Source of the DNA: Bdellovibrionales bacterium
Lineage (GTDB): Bacteria; Bdellovibrionota; Bdellovibrionia; Bdellovibrionales; Bdellovibrionaceae
NCBI GenBank assembly: GCA_016713585.1
Contig: JADJOV010000026.1
Location: forward strand, 8,017-72,016
Length of the DNA stretch: 64,000 nucleotides
Direction of reading: 5' to 3'
Shown here: positions 19,245 through 29,323 of the stretch, piece by piece
Layout: each line of letters starts with the position of its first letter
Numbering within the stretch: position 1 is the first letter of the stretch
Program-made: the position numbers and the translations under genes
The notes under the pieces: generated by a model
Told to the model about the DNA's origin: nothing
Databases searched by the model: none
The model's input: only the letters and a program-made list of their open reading frames with translations

Positions 19245-20552
19245 ATGAACATCCAGAACATGAACACCTTAAAAAAGGCCATTGGTAAAAGAAAAATGAA
19301 CCTGATTCTATCAATCTTCTTATCTCTATTTTTGAATGCTCCGCAAGCCTGGTCCACGCTCAATTGCCGGGATCTTGTATTAGGTGCGCCGAAGGCCCAA
19401 GTTCCGATTGATGCTGCTCCTTTGAATTCGGTCAATTTCTATCCGAATAAAGTCAAAGCGCCTGATTACGATAGTCTTATCAAAGGCCTCAAATCCCTGC
19501 AGGCTGGAACTATTCTTGATTTTGGGGGCGGTGACAGGTTTGTCTTTGAAGAGTATGTGGGTGCGGGCGGAACCACAGTCATCGTAAAGATAGATGATGG
19601 CTCCCTTTTGCGAATTCCGAAACTAAATTTAGACGCTAACCCGGGAACTGATGCTTTTGGTTTTGTTAAAGGCCATCAGACACTCAAAGAAGCCGGCATT
19701 AGTGTTGTTGGGCTGGACATCGAAAGAAGCCGGCCTCCCAAATTCTTAGTTGTAGAAAATCTGCATTTTCAGATGACTCTTGAAGATCTGAAGTATGATC
19801 GTGTCAATGTTCCTAAGAATGAGGCCGATCGAGCCTTCGTGATTGAACGGTTACTCGAATTCGCGCGATCAACTTGGAAGTTTCGATATTGGGGCGACTT
19901 CAATGAAACACAGTTAGCCTTTGATGGGAAGAAATGGATTCTTTTTGATATCGCCACACCTATTATTGAAGTGGATAATCTTTCCCAGTCCAATCATATT
20001 TTTTCGCCACTGAACTTTGGCGATGGATATGTTCACCGTTTTGTTGCACAAGATCTTCAAAAGGCAATCGATCAGGCGATCAGTAAAGAAAGGGAAAGGC
20101 GTAAGAAGATTGGTCAAGATCAGGAGCCCGATTCGATCTGGTTCAAAAGGCCACACATCGGTGGTAATGATGTAGATTTTTATTTCATTTCTGAGGAACA
20201 GGGGATTTCTGGGCTGAAGGGGAGCGAAAAGTACTTGCATAAGTCATTTTTGCGCAAGTCGGGAAAAAGAGTTCTAAATTTTCGGGATGCAGATTATGAA
20301 GGATCACGCCTGATTCAAATGAGGGTTGGTAAGTTAGTCGCTGTTGGCAACACCACGGCCCTTTTTGCTGTGACTCTGGGAGATTATGGCTCGGGAAAGA
20401 GAGTCGAAGGATATATCGAGGTACTGCAAAATTTTAAAGCAGCAAAGGATGCCTTCGCGGAGAGTTTCCCATTGTTGAAAAAGCGCGGCTTTAAGCATGA
20501 GGATCTTGCTGCCATTGGCACAGACTATGTTCTGGTTGTAGACAAGGACTAG
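19245..20552 (+). CDS. Exported protein-kinase-like protein
   Basis: The start at 19245 is preceded by AAGGA. A signal segment (MNLILSIFLSLFLN, likely cleavage after AWS near residue 37) precedes a 398-residue mature protein. Residues 100-240 follow a protein-kinase fold: glycine loop YVGAGGTT (104-111), a lysine after the second strand in DGSLLRIPK (Lys126), hinge-like FLVVENL (167-173), catalytic-loop-like WGDFNETQLAF (Asp218, Gln223) and metal-binding-like WILFDIA (Asp235). The DFxxxQ form recalls FAM69/PKDCC-type secreted kinases rather than HRD kinases. The C-terminal 200 residues are not recognised. Exported kinase-like proteins are rare, so an effector role is possible. Activity is inferred. 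Confidence 0.6.
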   Translation: MNIQNMNTLKKAIGKRKMNLILSIFLSLFLNAPQAWSTLNCRDLVLGAPKAQVPIDAAPLNSVNFYPNKVKAPDYDSLIKGLKSLQAGTILDFGGGDRFVFEEYVGAGGTTVIVKIDDGSLLRIPKLNLDANPGTDAFGFVKGHQTLKEAGISVVGLDIERSRPPKFLVVENLHFQMTLEDLKYDRVNVPKNEADRAFVIERLLEFARSTWKFRYWGDFNETQLAFDGKKWILFDIATPIIEVDNLSQSNHIFSPLNFGDGYVHRFVAQDLQKAIDQAISKERERRKKIGQDQEPDSIWFKRPHIGGNDVDFYFISEEQGISGLKGSEKYLHKSFLRKSGKRVLNFRDADYEGSRLIQMRVGKLVAVGNTTALFAVTLGDYGSGKRVEGYIEVLQNFKAAKDAFAESFPLLKKRGFKHEDLAAIGTDYVLVVDKD

Positions 20553-20775
20553 AACTTTGATCCCTCAATCGTCATCTAGCTCGGATGGGGAGCTGGACCA
20601 ATACCCAAGGATACCACAACGGGAGTTCAAGAGCGAATGCATTCCAAGCGGTCAATAAGCTAATAATTGCTCCATAAGTTACGGAATACTATCCCGCCTG
20701 AAATTCATAGACAGCCCTAACTTTTCCACTTTCCTCGACAAGCTTCTGGCATGAGACTCCTGCTATTAAATGAAT

Positions 20776-21245
20776 GATTTACCTGTGATTTGAATAAAAT
20801 AAAACAAAACCACCCAGCTAAAGCACAGCAGGTTCCTATTTTCCTTAGGTTTTTCACAAGACACGCAAATCCTTTGGATCATAAACTCACTTTTTCCGAT
20901 AGATTCTTGGCGTGGACAGTGAAATACGCCAATGACTGCTCAGTCAATAGAGAGAGGACAGGATCCGGGGTCAAGAACTCAATATGGATACGAGTTCCCG
21001 CATGAGAATTGCTACGGATACTTTGTGATGGGCTTAGACCAGAAGACTCAAAGCTGAACGCCACAACCTGGTGAGATGAGCACATCAACGATATGCCCCC
21101 GTGAATGTATAAGTCCTAGATGGGCAAAGGTGCGGTGCGGACAACAGGATTTCGAAGACGCGCATTATTTTGTTCATTGGGCAGGTGAATCGAAACCGAT
21201 TCGATCGCTTTTTTCGTGACCCTCCAAAACACAGGTAAATCTTTA
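20776..21245 (+). mobile_element. MITE-like element, copy C
   Basis: A 470-bp unit, nearly identical to copy B in the same orientation, apart from a five-base insertion, small deletions and point changes. Its left terminal repeat is mutated in the outer bases (GATTTACCTGTG kept) and the right repeat is intact. No coding content. Confidence 0.8.
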
Positions 21246-21297
21246 TAAAGGCGACTTCTGGGGTCAGCCGTTAAAGCCTTCCTCTATAGGATATTGA

Positions 21298-21560
21298 GCT
21301 GAAGAGGGGCGCCGTCATCTTTACGATGATACCGTTTATCTCAAGATATTTGGCGACTCTGTGGGCGATTGTCTTAATCAGTCCCTCTAGCTCTGGGACA
21401 GTTGGTGGTGCAGTTTTGTGAAAGTCCTTTGGGATCTGAGAGTCCAGCTTTTTTGAGAAGAAAGGAAGCTTGCAAACCTCAAACTGTGGCTAAGTCGAGG
21501 CTGAGATCTTGGGCTCAAGCTCAGCTCGGTCGAGTCTGGACGCTACTTTATACTCCTGAA
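21298..21560 (-). mobile_element. IS91-type transposase fragment
   Basis: The minus strand reads PTVPELEGLIKTIAHRVAKYLE near 21300-21420, the linker region of IS91-family Y2 transposases. Bases 21484-21545 are an inverted copy of 27153-27225 next to another IS91 relic. Truncated and not functional. Confidence 0.55.
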
Positions 21561-21642
21561 GTTCCTGTGGCTCACATATACGAGAGCCTTTAATCCTTTG
21601 AATCGGACAAAGGTCTGGTCAGGAAAAGTTCAAAAGTACGAT

Positions 21643-22114
21643 CTATGAACTTGAGGTTAAGGTGGAATTTTTGTCGGTGAGAATAGCAACGAAATCGCCG
21701 TGGAATTCCGCACACAAAATCCCTTGCACCTGGACACAAGCATGAAGGGCAACTCTAGATTTTAGTTTTTTCTTGAGTCGGGCAAAGAATTCGTCCTTTA
21801 ACGATTTTTCCCATTTCACCACGACTGTAAAGTTCCCTGTCACGGGCAATTTATACTTTATTTGGCCTTCAGAGATGACTATATCATTGGTGAAAATTCC
21901 CTGTTCGCGAATTCCTGTCAAAAAAAGACCATAACAAGCCAATGCGCAAGCTGTATATTGGCTTCCCCAAAAGCTGTTCCCTTGTGATTGCGGTTCTCAG
22001 CTAAACGAAAAAAAATTTCGATTTTCTCGGAATCTAAAACGGTGACAGTCAGCCCCATAAATTGGGTGATTGGAATTTCCTTAAAAAGAGCTCTTGCAAT
22101 TCATTCGACGTCAC
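21643..22114 (-). pseudogene. YiiD-type thioesterase-like gene, frameshifted
   Basis: Reconstructed from three frames, the product reads ELQELFLKEIPITQFMGLTV, EIFFRLAENRNHKGTAFGG, SQYTACALACYGLFLTGI, then a strand-rich end; this is the hot-dog fold of the YiiD C-terminal thioesterase family. Breaks are near 22088 (T-run) and near 21967 (GGGG); adding one base to each restores the frame. GTG at 22114 is a possible start. It is either an indel artefact or recent decay. Confidence 0.55.
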
Positions 22115-22462
22115 GACGACTTAGGGTAGCTAGTCAAGTTTCAAATGTCAAGTCTACGGCACTCCGGGAAGGGATCCATGCTCAGAAGAAATCTCTGGAA
22201 CTCCTTTTGAAATGCAGTCGCCGACATTCCCAAAATAAAAATTTTCGTTCATTGAATTCGAAACAAAATGAACATAGCCCCCCTCTCTTTGAGGGCCGTC
22301 GCGCAGGCACGATCTTTACAAGGATAGCCATCGCCTGGGAAGTAGGAGTCGATTCTTTCCGAACGTCGAAATGCCACTGCTGCCAAGAGGTTTCTAAAAA
22401 ACCTTATTAATCATAACGGCAAACCAATCAAAAAAAAAAAAAAAATATCGATAAGAGTGGCG
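22115..22462. other. No recognisable gene
   Basis: Contains short open frames only, and a pure A-run at about 22431-22445. No terminator, repeat or gene can be supported. Confidence 0.4.
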
Positions 22463-22673
22463 CCAATGCAAGCACCTAAACAACATCATTGAACAGGACC
22501 ACCGGTTTTTTAAAAGAAGGATTGATCCAATGTTGGGCTTCAAGAGCTTTGAATCTGCAGGTGCAACATTGGCTGGAATCGAAGTCGTTAGAATGCTTCA
22601 TAAACGACAGCAGAGATGCGCCGAAAATTCGTCGAATTCAGTGCCAGAAATGTTTAAATTATTAGCAGCCTGA
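22463..22673 (+). mobile_element. IS6-family transposase C-terminal fragment
   Basis: About 67 residues read KHLNNIIEQDHRFFKRRIDP and MLGFKSFESAGATLAGIEVV, the strongly conserved end of IS6/IS26-type transposases including the catalytic Glu region. The 5' two-thirds are absent. Confidence 0.75.
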
Positions 22674-22872
22674 GAAATTCTCTGAAATGGTTTACTTCGC
22701 AAAAAAATTTATCCGCATTTGCGAGAGAACCGTTTGTTGGCCTCGGCTTTGCAATAAAACTTGTTATGACTCAAACAAACATTCGATTTGGCTACGAATT
22801 TAATTATTTTTGTGTGATTGGTACCCACCTAACCTACCGCCATTGGGATTAACCAGATTCAATTTGCAGGTC

Positions 22873-23226
22873 TCAATAATTGAAAAAATAATGGCGGCAG
22901 TTTCCGCTCCGCGCGCTGAAAGTGTTCCATACCAAGTCTTTCTTCCAACAACATGACTTCTTGAAAATCTTTCTGCTGATCTCTTTTTGCTTGAACATTT
23001 CACGACGGGAGATACTAAATCTTCTATGAACTTTATTGCTAATAATTTCAGAGATTTCCCTCAATACTCTGTTGATCTCGCCAAGTGATGTGAAGGTGAT
23101 TTTGCGGTTCTTCCAACGAAAACACTTCTGAACAGTTTTTACAGCACCCTCAACCAAAGCCTTGTCTTTAGGGGAATAAATGCGCGATGGCGCCACTGTT
23201 GCGCCATCGTTATAGTGTACCGGCAA
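22873..23226 (-). mobile_element. IS21-family IstA transposase fragment
   Basis: The frame reads PSRIYSPKDKALVEGAVKTVQ, then SLGEINRVLREISEIISNKV and SRREMFKQ, the C-terminal part of the DDE domain of IstA (P-x-DKA-x-VE motif). The N-terminal part and the IstB helper are missing, and the 3' part loses the frame. Confidence 0.7.
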
Positions 23227-23244
23227 AACAGTTACAGACTTAGT

Positions 23245-23565
23245 TTATCTTATGATAAACCATACAGAGATGCTTAACCTCTTCATAGCTCCAACTAAAT
23301 CCAAGTGAGCCTGTTTAATTTGATTTTCAGATGCCCCTTTAGGATTATAAGATAGCCCAAAGACGGTGGGCTCAAATGTTAGCAATTCATCCTCGGTAAG
23401 AGTCCTATCGTTTTCTGATTTAGCTCCACAACGGGCATAAATAAATGTGTCTTTCACTTCAACTGAATTCACATAAGTCACCTTGCTTATTGTATCGATC
23501 AAACAAACTCCCGAAAATGCAGTATTGGAAATCAACAGAAGCATGACCATAATTACTTTTCTCAT
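23245..23565 (-). CDS. Small exported protein, unknown
   Basis: A 106-residue product with a clear signal peptide (MRKVIMVMLLLISNTAFS) and an AGGAG ten bases before the ATG. The mature part has two cysteines (one at the N-terminus) that could pair. No family is recognised. It stands alone between an IS21 relic and the IS4-type element. Confidence 0.6.
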   Translation of the reverse strand: MRKVIMVMLLLISNTAFSGVCLIDTISKVTYVNSVEVKDTFIYARCGAKSENDRTLTEDELLTFEPTVFGLSYNPKGASENQIKQAHLDLVGAMKRLSISVWFIIR

Positions 23566-23679
23566 CGTTTTTCTCCTGCTCTACTGAGCAATTAATTTTA
23601 AAAAGCCACATTGTTTAAAAGTTCACTTGAAGACAATTCTATCTCGAACGAGATATAAAATCCTCTTAGGATTTGAGGT

Positions 23680-24948
23680 CAGGCCTGACCGGTTCAATTT
23701 GAATTAATTCAAGCCGTAGATCCTACAACAGAAGCAGAACTCCAGCGGCAGCCGTCGGGAGGGCCAGTATCCATGAGGCTCTTCTGAATTGAACCTGAGC
23801 GAATTGTTCTAAGCAGACCCCAAAGCGTTCCTTTAAATTGGTCTGTGAGTTTTTTCAGCTGCAACAGTAGTTGAAAAAGAACTGCTACGGCCAGCAAAAC
23901 CCTGACAGCATTTTTTGTTTTTACCGGAAGCCTTCGAATATCAAGGTGGCCCTTCAGCCAACGGAACAATAGTTCAACAGCCCAACGGCGCTTGTAAATA
24001 TCGGCAATTGTTTGGCCAGATATTTTAGAATCTGAACAAACAAAATGAAATATTTTCTAGGACACTGGATCTCGATAAATCACATGTCGTAATTTTAGAT
24101 TTTTCTTGCAATTTGTTTTGTTGGTGGGTTTATAAGGCCCATCATAAAGAACCCCATCTTTGTTCTTCATTTTATGTAGAATTTTTATTTGGAGATACCG
24201 GACTCTCGGAGAATCCTTTAGGCGAGTGACAAAATCTGATTTTATAGAGACAATTTTTTTCCATAAGTCGAAGTCATTGTAGGCACGATCAAAGACATAC
24301 ATTTTTCCCTGCAACAGGCGCAACTCAAGACTTACGGGAGAATCATTCCGGCGGCCTGGGGTTATAACAAAGTCGTCAATCCACTCACCATCAACATCCC
24401 AAATAACGTGAAGTTTTGCCGCAGCTTTATGTTCATTTTTGCAATGCTTTTGTTTCCATCCGAGCTCAGAAAAGAGACTGCCGTGAACCTTGATCTCGGT
24501 TGAATCAATGGCCAGAATTTGTCGAATAGCTTTCTTAATTTTCCTGGACTCAGCTTTTGCTCGGATGTCGAGCAAAATTGAATCGCAAAGTTCTTGAAAA
24601 AATCCAGAGTTTCTTTCTCTGATGGCGTCACCAAAAGTAGAGTCTGGAATCCCCAGGGTGGCCTCTACATCCCGATAAGACTTTATCTGTAGAACAAAAC
24701 AAGGAAGCAGGGCATGGGTCAGTTCCCAAGTTGAAAGTTCTCGAACCCCCTTATCGACGCCCCACTTGTCAGCTAATGCGCTGAATCTTTTTTACCAATG
24801 AGTTGAAAAAGAGATTTTCCCTTGTGATGCTGTCTCATGTTGTCGGCCTTCTTTGGTTTTTCTTTTTTTCTTCGCAGAAAAATCAAAACAACCAATCGAA
24901 GGTCTGGCAACTACTTGTTTTTATTTAAAATTAAACCGGTCAGGCCTG
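23680..24948 (-). mobile_element. IS4-family insertion sequence, copy 1 (1269 bp)
   Basis: The ends are inverted repeats CAGGCCTGACCGGTT, flanked by a 9-bp direct repeat ATTTGAGGT (23671-23679 and 24949-24957). The transposase reads LAIDSTEI (first Asp), VFDRAYNDFDLW (second Asp) and YKRRWAVELLFRWLKGHL (Y-R-E-K signature of the IS4 family). In this copy a CAG codon is TAG near 24060, cutting the protein. As in copy 2, the N-terminus MRQHHKGKSLFQLIGKK is in another frame, joined through an A6 run. Copy 1 is probably inactive. Confidence 0.92.
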
Positions 24949-25004
24949 ATTTGAGGTCTCTAAAAGCTATATAAAACAACATGTTAGTGGTATTGAAGAG
25001 ATTT

Positions 25005-25146
25005 TCTGAGCCCTTGGAGTTCATCAAAAAGCTTGCAGCTCTTTTCTCTCGGCCACGAGTTCATCTCACCAGATTTCACGGAGTCTTTGCTTCAAACACC
25101 AAGCACAGAAAACTCATCGTCCCGAGAATGTTATGGGTCAAATAAT
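25005..25146 (+). mobile_element. IS91-type transposase fragment
   Basis: The plus strand reads EPLEFIKKLAALFSRPRVHL and TRFHGVFASN, the conserved end of the Y2 transposase core of IS91 elements. Only about 45 residues remain. Confidence 0.65.
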
Positions 25147-25169
25147 TAGAGAAACCCTACCAAAAAAAC

Positions 25170-26777
25170 TTACCGAACTTCTTCGAGTTGAACAATCCCC
25201 TGGTGGTTGAGGACCAAGCGAATGCGTTCGAGAGTATCTCGCAACTTTCCATCAGCGCCGAGGCTTTGATAGCGAAAAACGATATTGATATGATAGACTT
25301 TGCTGCAAGAAACGACCTGCAGCGTATTTGTTTCGCCATCGAAGTGCAAAGCGTTGGTTTTTGGATCATCGGCATGCTTCACCCACTGGCTGATATCGAA
25401 TCTCATAATGTCATTGATATCCCGTCTTCGCTGATGAAACTTCGAAATTTTCTTTGGGTACAAAGTGACTTGTTTTTCGTATTTCATAACTCTTTCAGGT
25501 TTCCCTTCGACGTCAATAGATGTGATATTATCAATGTTTCGCCGATTTCTTACAACATCAGGAATTTTACTTGGTTCGATAAAGGCGAATGCTTCACGAA
25601 AAACACCGACAACTTGCTGAGTTCCAGGGTCGAGAATCCGAGTTTTGAAATCAGCAACTCCGCGAAGCATTCGTTGAGAGAGAAACACTTTCATCCAATC
25701 TTTCATGCGGTCTTTCAAGATATAGCTAACTACCACGATCACCACAAACATGGAGCTGCTCGTCGAAAATCGATTCTGAGCAAAGATAGTCACGATGGCA
25801 GCAAAGAGCATAGCGAGCCCGGCAGCGATGGAAAAATTCAATTGAGCAAGAAATTGCCATTCTGTTTGTTCTAAATTTAAATAAAGACTGCTTGAAGTAA
25901 ATTTCTTCAGAACCCCTTTTCGATAGGGCAAGATCGAATTGTCGCTGCCCTTTTGAATCAAAGAAGGATAGAGCATACTTGCACGGTGTTTTTGCTGTTG
26001 CAGCAATACTTCTTCAATTTCTTTTCTTAATTCCAAACATTTTCCTGAAAATATACTCTTATCTTGAAAGTCTTTGTACATCAGAGACAAATGATCTTCG
26101 ATCGTAAGACTATAGAATTCGTCAAAAAAACGATAAGCGTCTCGCACCTTATCAGGGAGCTGCGGGCGAAAAATTTCCAACCTCAGAGATGAAATATCGT
26201 TCGTGAGTTCATGGACATCGCGCAGAAGTCGATGGGTGGCGGCAAACAAGGCACTTTGACTTTCCAAGTTTTCTTCCGGGTCATGCTGGTGATTAATTTG
26301 GCGAATAACTTCCATAGTGGTATCGCGGAGAGATCGGCGAATAACTTGTCCCAAAAGTTTGATTTCTTCAATTGTTTCACGCAATACAATCGCTGATTGT
26401 GTGGGGTTTACTGAGTTGAGTAGAAGACTCTCGACCCCCTGTTTTAATTTATTCCAAGGTGATGCCGTGACGGCTTTGTCGGTAATTTTATCAAGTGCAA
26501 TTTGCGGTGTTTTGAATCGAATATATTTATGAATTCCAGAATAGAAATCATGTTTGGAGTAATTGCCTGGAGCCACATTGAGTGATTTAGGCACAAAGAA
26601 ATAGCTCTCAACCTCGTAGGTGCTAGATCTTGACTCAGGCAAGTCAATTTGAAGTCTGATTTCAAAATGGCGAGAATCATGAATAGTAATCTTTGAATCA
26701 ATGATATCATCGATATCGTGCTTGCGGCTAGCTAAAATGTTCGACTCGCGGTCCATCTGAATAGGGGTGCCCATCAC
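25170..26777 (-). CDS. Large membrane protein, unknown
   Basis: A 535-residue product with a soluble N-terminal part (an HFEIRLQIDLPESR strand region, then a long alpha-helical, coiled-coil-like middle about 115-290), two adjacent hydrophobic helices around residues 320-365 (IAAGLAMLFAAIVTIFA and SMFVVIVVVSYIL), and a C-terminal beta-rich domain ending in RIRLVLNHQGIVQLEEV. GGAGGA precedes a GTG-ATG pair. No enzymatic motif. The frame is intact and long despite lying among IS relics, so it is probably functional. It could be an inner-membrane signalling or stress protein; the family is not recognised. Confidence 0.75.
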   Translation of the reverse strand: MMGTPIQMDRESNILASRKHDIDDIIDSKITIHDSRHFEIRLQIDLPESRSSTYEVESYFFVPKSLNVAPGNYSKHDFYSGIHKYIRFKTPQIALDKITDKAVTASPWNKLKQGVESLLLNSVNPTQSAIVLRETIEEIKLLGQVIRRSLRDTTMEVIRQINHQHDPEENLESQSALFAATHRLLRDVHELTNDISSLRLEIFRPQLPDKVRDAYRFFDEFYSLTIEDHLSLMYKDFQDKSIFSGKCLELRKEIEEVLLQQQKHRASMLYPSLIQKGSDNSILPYRKGVLKKFTSSSLYLNLEQTEWQFLAQLNFSIAAGLAMLFAAIVTIFAQNRFSTSSSMFVVIVVVSYILKDRMKDWMKVFLSQRMLRGVADFKTRILDPGTQQVVGVFREAFAFIEPSKIPDVVRNRRNIDNITSIDVEGKPERVMKYEKQVTLYPKKISKFHQRRRDINDIMRFDISQWVKHADDPKTNALHFDGETNTLQVVSCSKVYHINIVFRYQSLGADGKLRDTLERIRLVLNHQGIVQLEEVR

Positions 26778-27150
26778 AAAAATCCTCCGAGTTTAATTTC
26801 CAATTAAACTCGGAAGATATCGCAGTTTCCTAAGGCTATGCTATTTAAATCTGCAATGTTGCGCGGTTCATAAAGGCTCTAGGGCCCAACCTTGTAGGTG
26901 AATTTTCGTGCGAGCTTCAAGGAAACAAATCCCATACCAATGCCGGCAGTATCGCCTTCGCTATCAACACGGTCATAGATCGCCTGACCCGAGGAGTCCA
27001 TGGTGGCTTATAATGTTCCCGCCGAATGACAAACCCAATTTCCCTCGCAGGAATTGGGTTTTCGAAGGGAATCAGGCAAGAATTCGAATAGCTACCGACG
27101 CCATTCAGATTTCTGCCGGATCAAAGACGTCTGTCGCACGAGATACTAGC
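26778..27150. other. Intergenic with small remnant and hairpin
   Basis: On the minus strand 26882-27003 a 40-codon frame (MDSSGQAIYDRVDSEGDTAG ...) looks like a protein scrap. At 27031-27061 a perfect 10-bp inverted repeat (AAACCCAATT / AATTGGGTTT) forms a hairpin of unknown role. Confidence 0.35.
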
Positions 27151-27152
27151 AG

Positions 27153-27868
27153 CGTCCAGACTCCGACCGAGCTGAGCTTGAGCCCAAGCTCTTAGCCTCG
27201 ACTCAGCCACAGTTTGAGGTTTGCAAGCTTATTCCCTCTTCATGGTCGAACGTGCCCCAAAACCCTTCCAGAGCTTCAAAGAGTTCCAATACAAAAGGCA
27301 TCGACCTGAGGAGTCAGTCCTTTACAAACTCATCCAGGAAAACCTTGAGACCTGGCCTTGTTGGCAAGTACTCTGGCTTCACTCTCCACGGAGGTGTTGC
27401 CGTAGGCCCTGGGCAACGAGACAAGCTTGAAAAGATCGCCCGATATATTGCAAGGCCCGCCATCAGCGAAGAGAGGCTCTCTGTCAATTCTAGAGGGTAG
27501 GTCATCTAAAAGCTTAAAACGCCATATGACGCTTCATCCCAACCCCACCCGCCACGACTCCGACCCAAGAAAAGGCCGACCGGACTCAGGATGACAACAT
27601 TGAGAACGCCTCAACAAAGAAAAAGCGCATCACCTGGGCTCAACTGCTCAAGCGAGTCTTCAAAATAGACATGGAAATCTGCAATGTTTGCGGCGGCAAA
27701 ATGGCAGTCATCTCCGCAATCACTGATCCCGAGGTGATCCAAAAAATACTCGAGCATCTGAAACTTCCCACAAGATCACCGAAAATCCACCCAAGCCGAG
27801 GATCACCACAACAGCATCGCAAAGACGCTGGAGACGACTTTGTCCAAGCCTTCCCTGATTATGATTAG
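27153..27868 (+). mobile_element. IS91-family element remnant
   Basis: Three frames together give pieces of one Y2 transposase in order: RHRPEESVLYKLIQENLETW (N-terminus, 27291-27350), GFTLHGGVAVGPGQRDKLEK and IARYIARPAISEERLS (middle, 27370-27490), and KKKRITWAQLLKRVFKID plus MEICNVCGGKMAVISAITDP (C-terminus with CxxC zinc motif, 27617-27730). The catalytic zinc and tyrosine core is mostly deleted. Confidence 0.75.
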
Positions 27869-28049
27869 ATCAAGACACACATATAGTGCTTTCATGGGCA
27901 AAAACTAACTCTCCCCTGGTCCCAGTCGGTAAACGATTTAAAATAGTCCTGACTAAAAGGCTCATCGGACAGTACCAAACCGCCAGTTAAAACCATTCCT
28001 TTTCTATACAGACGTTAAATCCTCTGGAATAATTTCTGAGGAGGCATAA

Positions 28050-28543
28050 ATGAAATCCTTAATTATCAAGTCTTTTGCAATTTATTATTTACTTCCAGCC
28101 GTGGCTTTTTCTGAGCACCAACAGCCGCTACAAAGAAATGATTTTACAACATGGCCTAGAGCCCACGTAAAAGAATTTGGCTGCTTTCTAGAGAAAGAAT
28201 TTGGCTACAAAGATAAGAAGTTTAATTGTAGTCTAAAACAATATACAAATAAGGGCGATCCCTGCAAAAACACTGCTGAATACAATGAAGGGCCGGAATT
28301 TCCCAAGGCATTAGCGGGAAAAGTAAATGCCAAAATAGAGTCAATTGATCTGGCTTGGGAGCATGGGGATCTTCAAAATGTTTCAATCACTTTAAAAGAA
28401 AATATTCAGAGAAAGAGTTGAGAGAGTCATTAAAACTACCTATCGGAGCGAGTATTCAGGATTGCAGCAAAACCAATACATGCATTGTTTTAATCGGCTT
28501 TGATCATATGGGTGCCGGCGACATCGATTGCAGCGAACAATGA
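28050..28543 (+). CDS. Small exported protein, unknown (frameshifted)
   Basis: GAGGAGG precedes the ATG, and a signal peptide (MKSLIIKSFAIYYLLPAVAF) is followed by a cysteine-bearing domain. The frame breaks near 28392 in GAAAAT; one extra A continues as KYSEKELRESLKLP and then DCSKTNTCIVLIGFDHMG to a stop at 28543. The full product is about 164 residues, with paired cysteines. It matches no known family. Confidence 0.55.
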
Positions 28544-28570
28544 CACTTGGTTCCAAGGCGTAAAAAACAA

Positions 28571-28602
28571 AAACGGCTCAACCTTCAATGGCGGAGCCGT
28601 TT
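28571..28602 (+). terminator. Hairpin after small exported gene
   Basis: A 9-bp perfect stem (AAACGGCTC / GAGCCGTTT) with a 14-base loop is preceded by an A-rich and followed by a T-rich stretch, fitting a bidirectional terminator. However, the plus strand is also an open frame here (NNDTWFQGVKNKNGSTFNGG), so the symmetry could be chance. Confidence 0.45.
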
Positions 28603-28699
28603 CTTTATATAGCCAGCTAAATTTTGATGGAACCTATGAAGGCGACCTTTTTAATCAGTCGTAGGTTTCGTAGTATTCTCCCCAAGCTCGATAACATAT

Positions 28700-28906
28700 T
28701 GCTCGTCCTGCGGTAGCCGAAGATAGACTCTCACGCAATGATAAAGGCGAGGTCATCTACAGATTCAAGAAAGCCTGGTCTGACGGAACTACAGCTATAA
28801 AAATTAAGCCCCTAGAATTGATGAAGAGATTAGCCGCCCTGGTGCCACGACCCAGGGTCCACTTGACCCGATTCCTCTTATCCGCTATTTTGTTTCTCCT
28901 ATCCAC
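28700..28906 (+). mobile_element. IS91-type transposase fragment
   Basis: The frame reads KGEVIYRFKKAWSDGTTAIK and LMKRLAALVPRPRVHLTRFL, the segment following the catalytic core in IS91-family transposases. It belongs to the same family as the other scraps at 25.0 and 27.2-27.9 kb. Confidence 0.7.
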
Positions 28907-29323
28907 GAGGATCTGAAAAAAATGAAGAATCAGGAGCGGGATCTAATCTCGAAATACCTGAGCCAGTGGATATCCAAAGAAAATTTGGAGAGGCACAATT
29001 CAATGATCCAAAGCAAGATCATAACGGCGGAGAAGATTGAAAAGACTTACTTGGCCCTGCACACAGGTATTGCATAAGATAATGCCGGGGATTCGGTCCG
29101 CCATCCAGGCGGATCCGACCATGTATTTAAACTATCTTTTGTTCCGTCGGCCCGGATGGACTCGGCAGCCTTCCTAATCTATGCAATCCAACGTCATCGA
29201 CTCTTTGATCCCACATATTTCCATCAGGCTTCAGCCTTAAACGCTGGGCTTTATTGTGCAAAACCAATCTTCTAACCATTTGGTTGTTGATCGATTTCGA
29301 TTTCCGCGGATATCCTCATTGTT

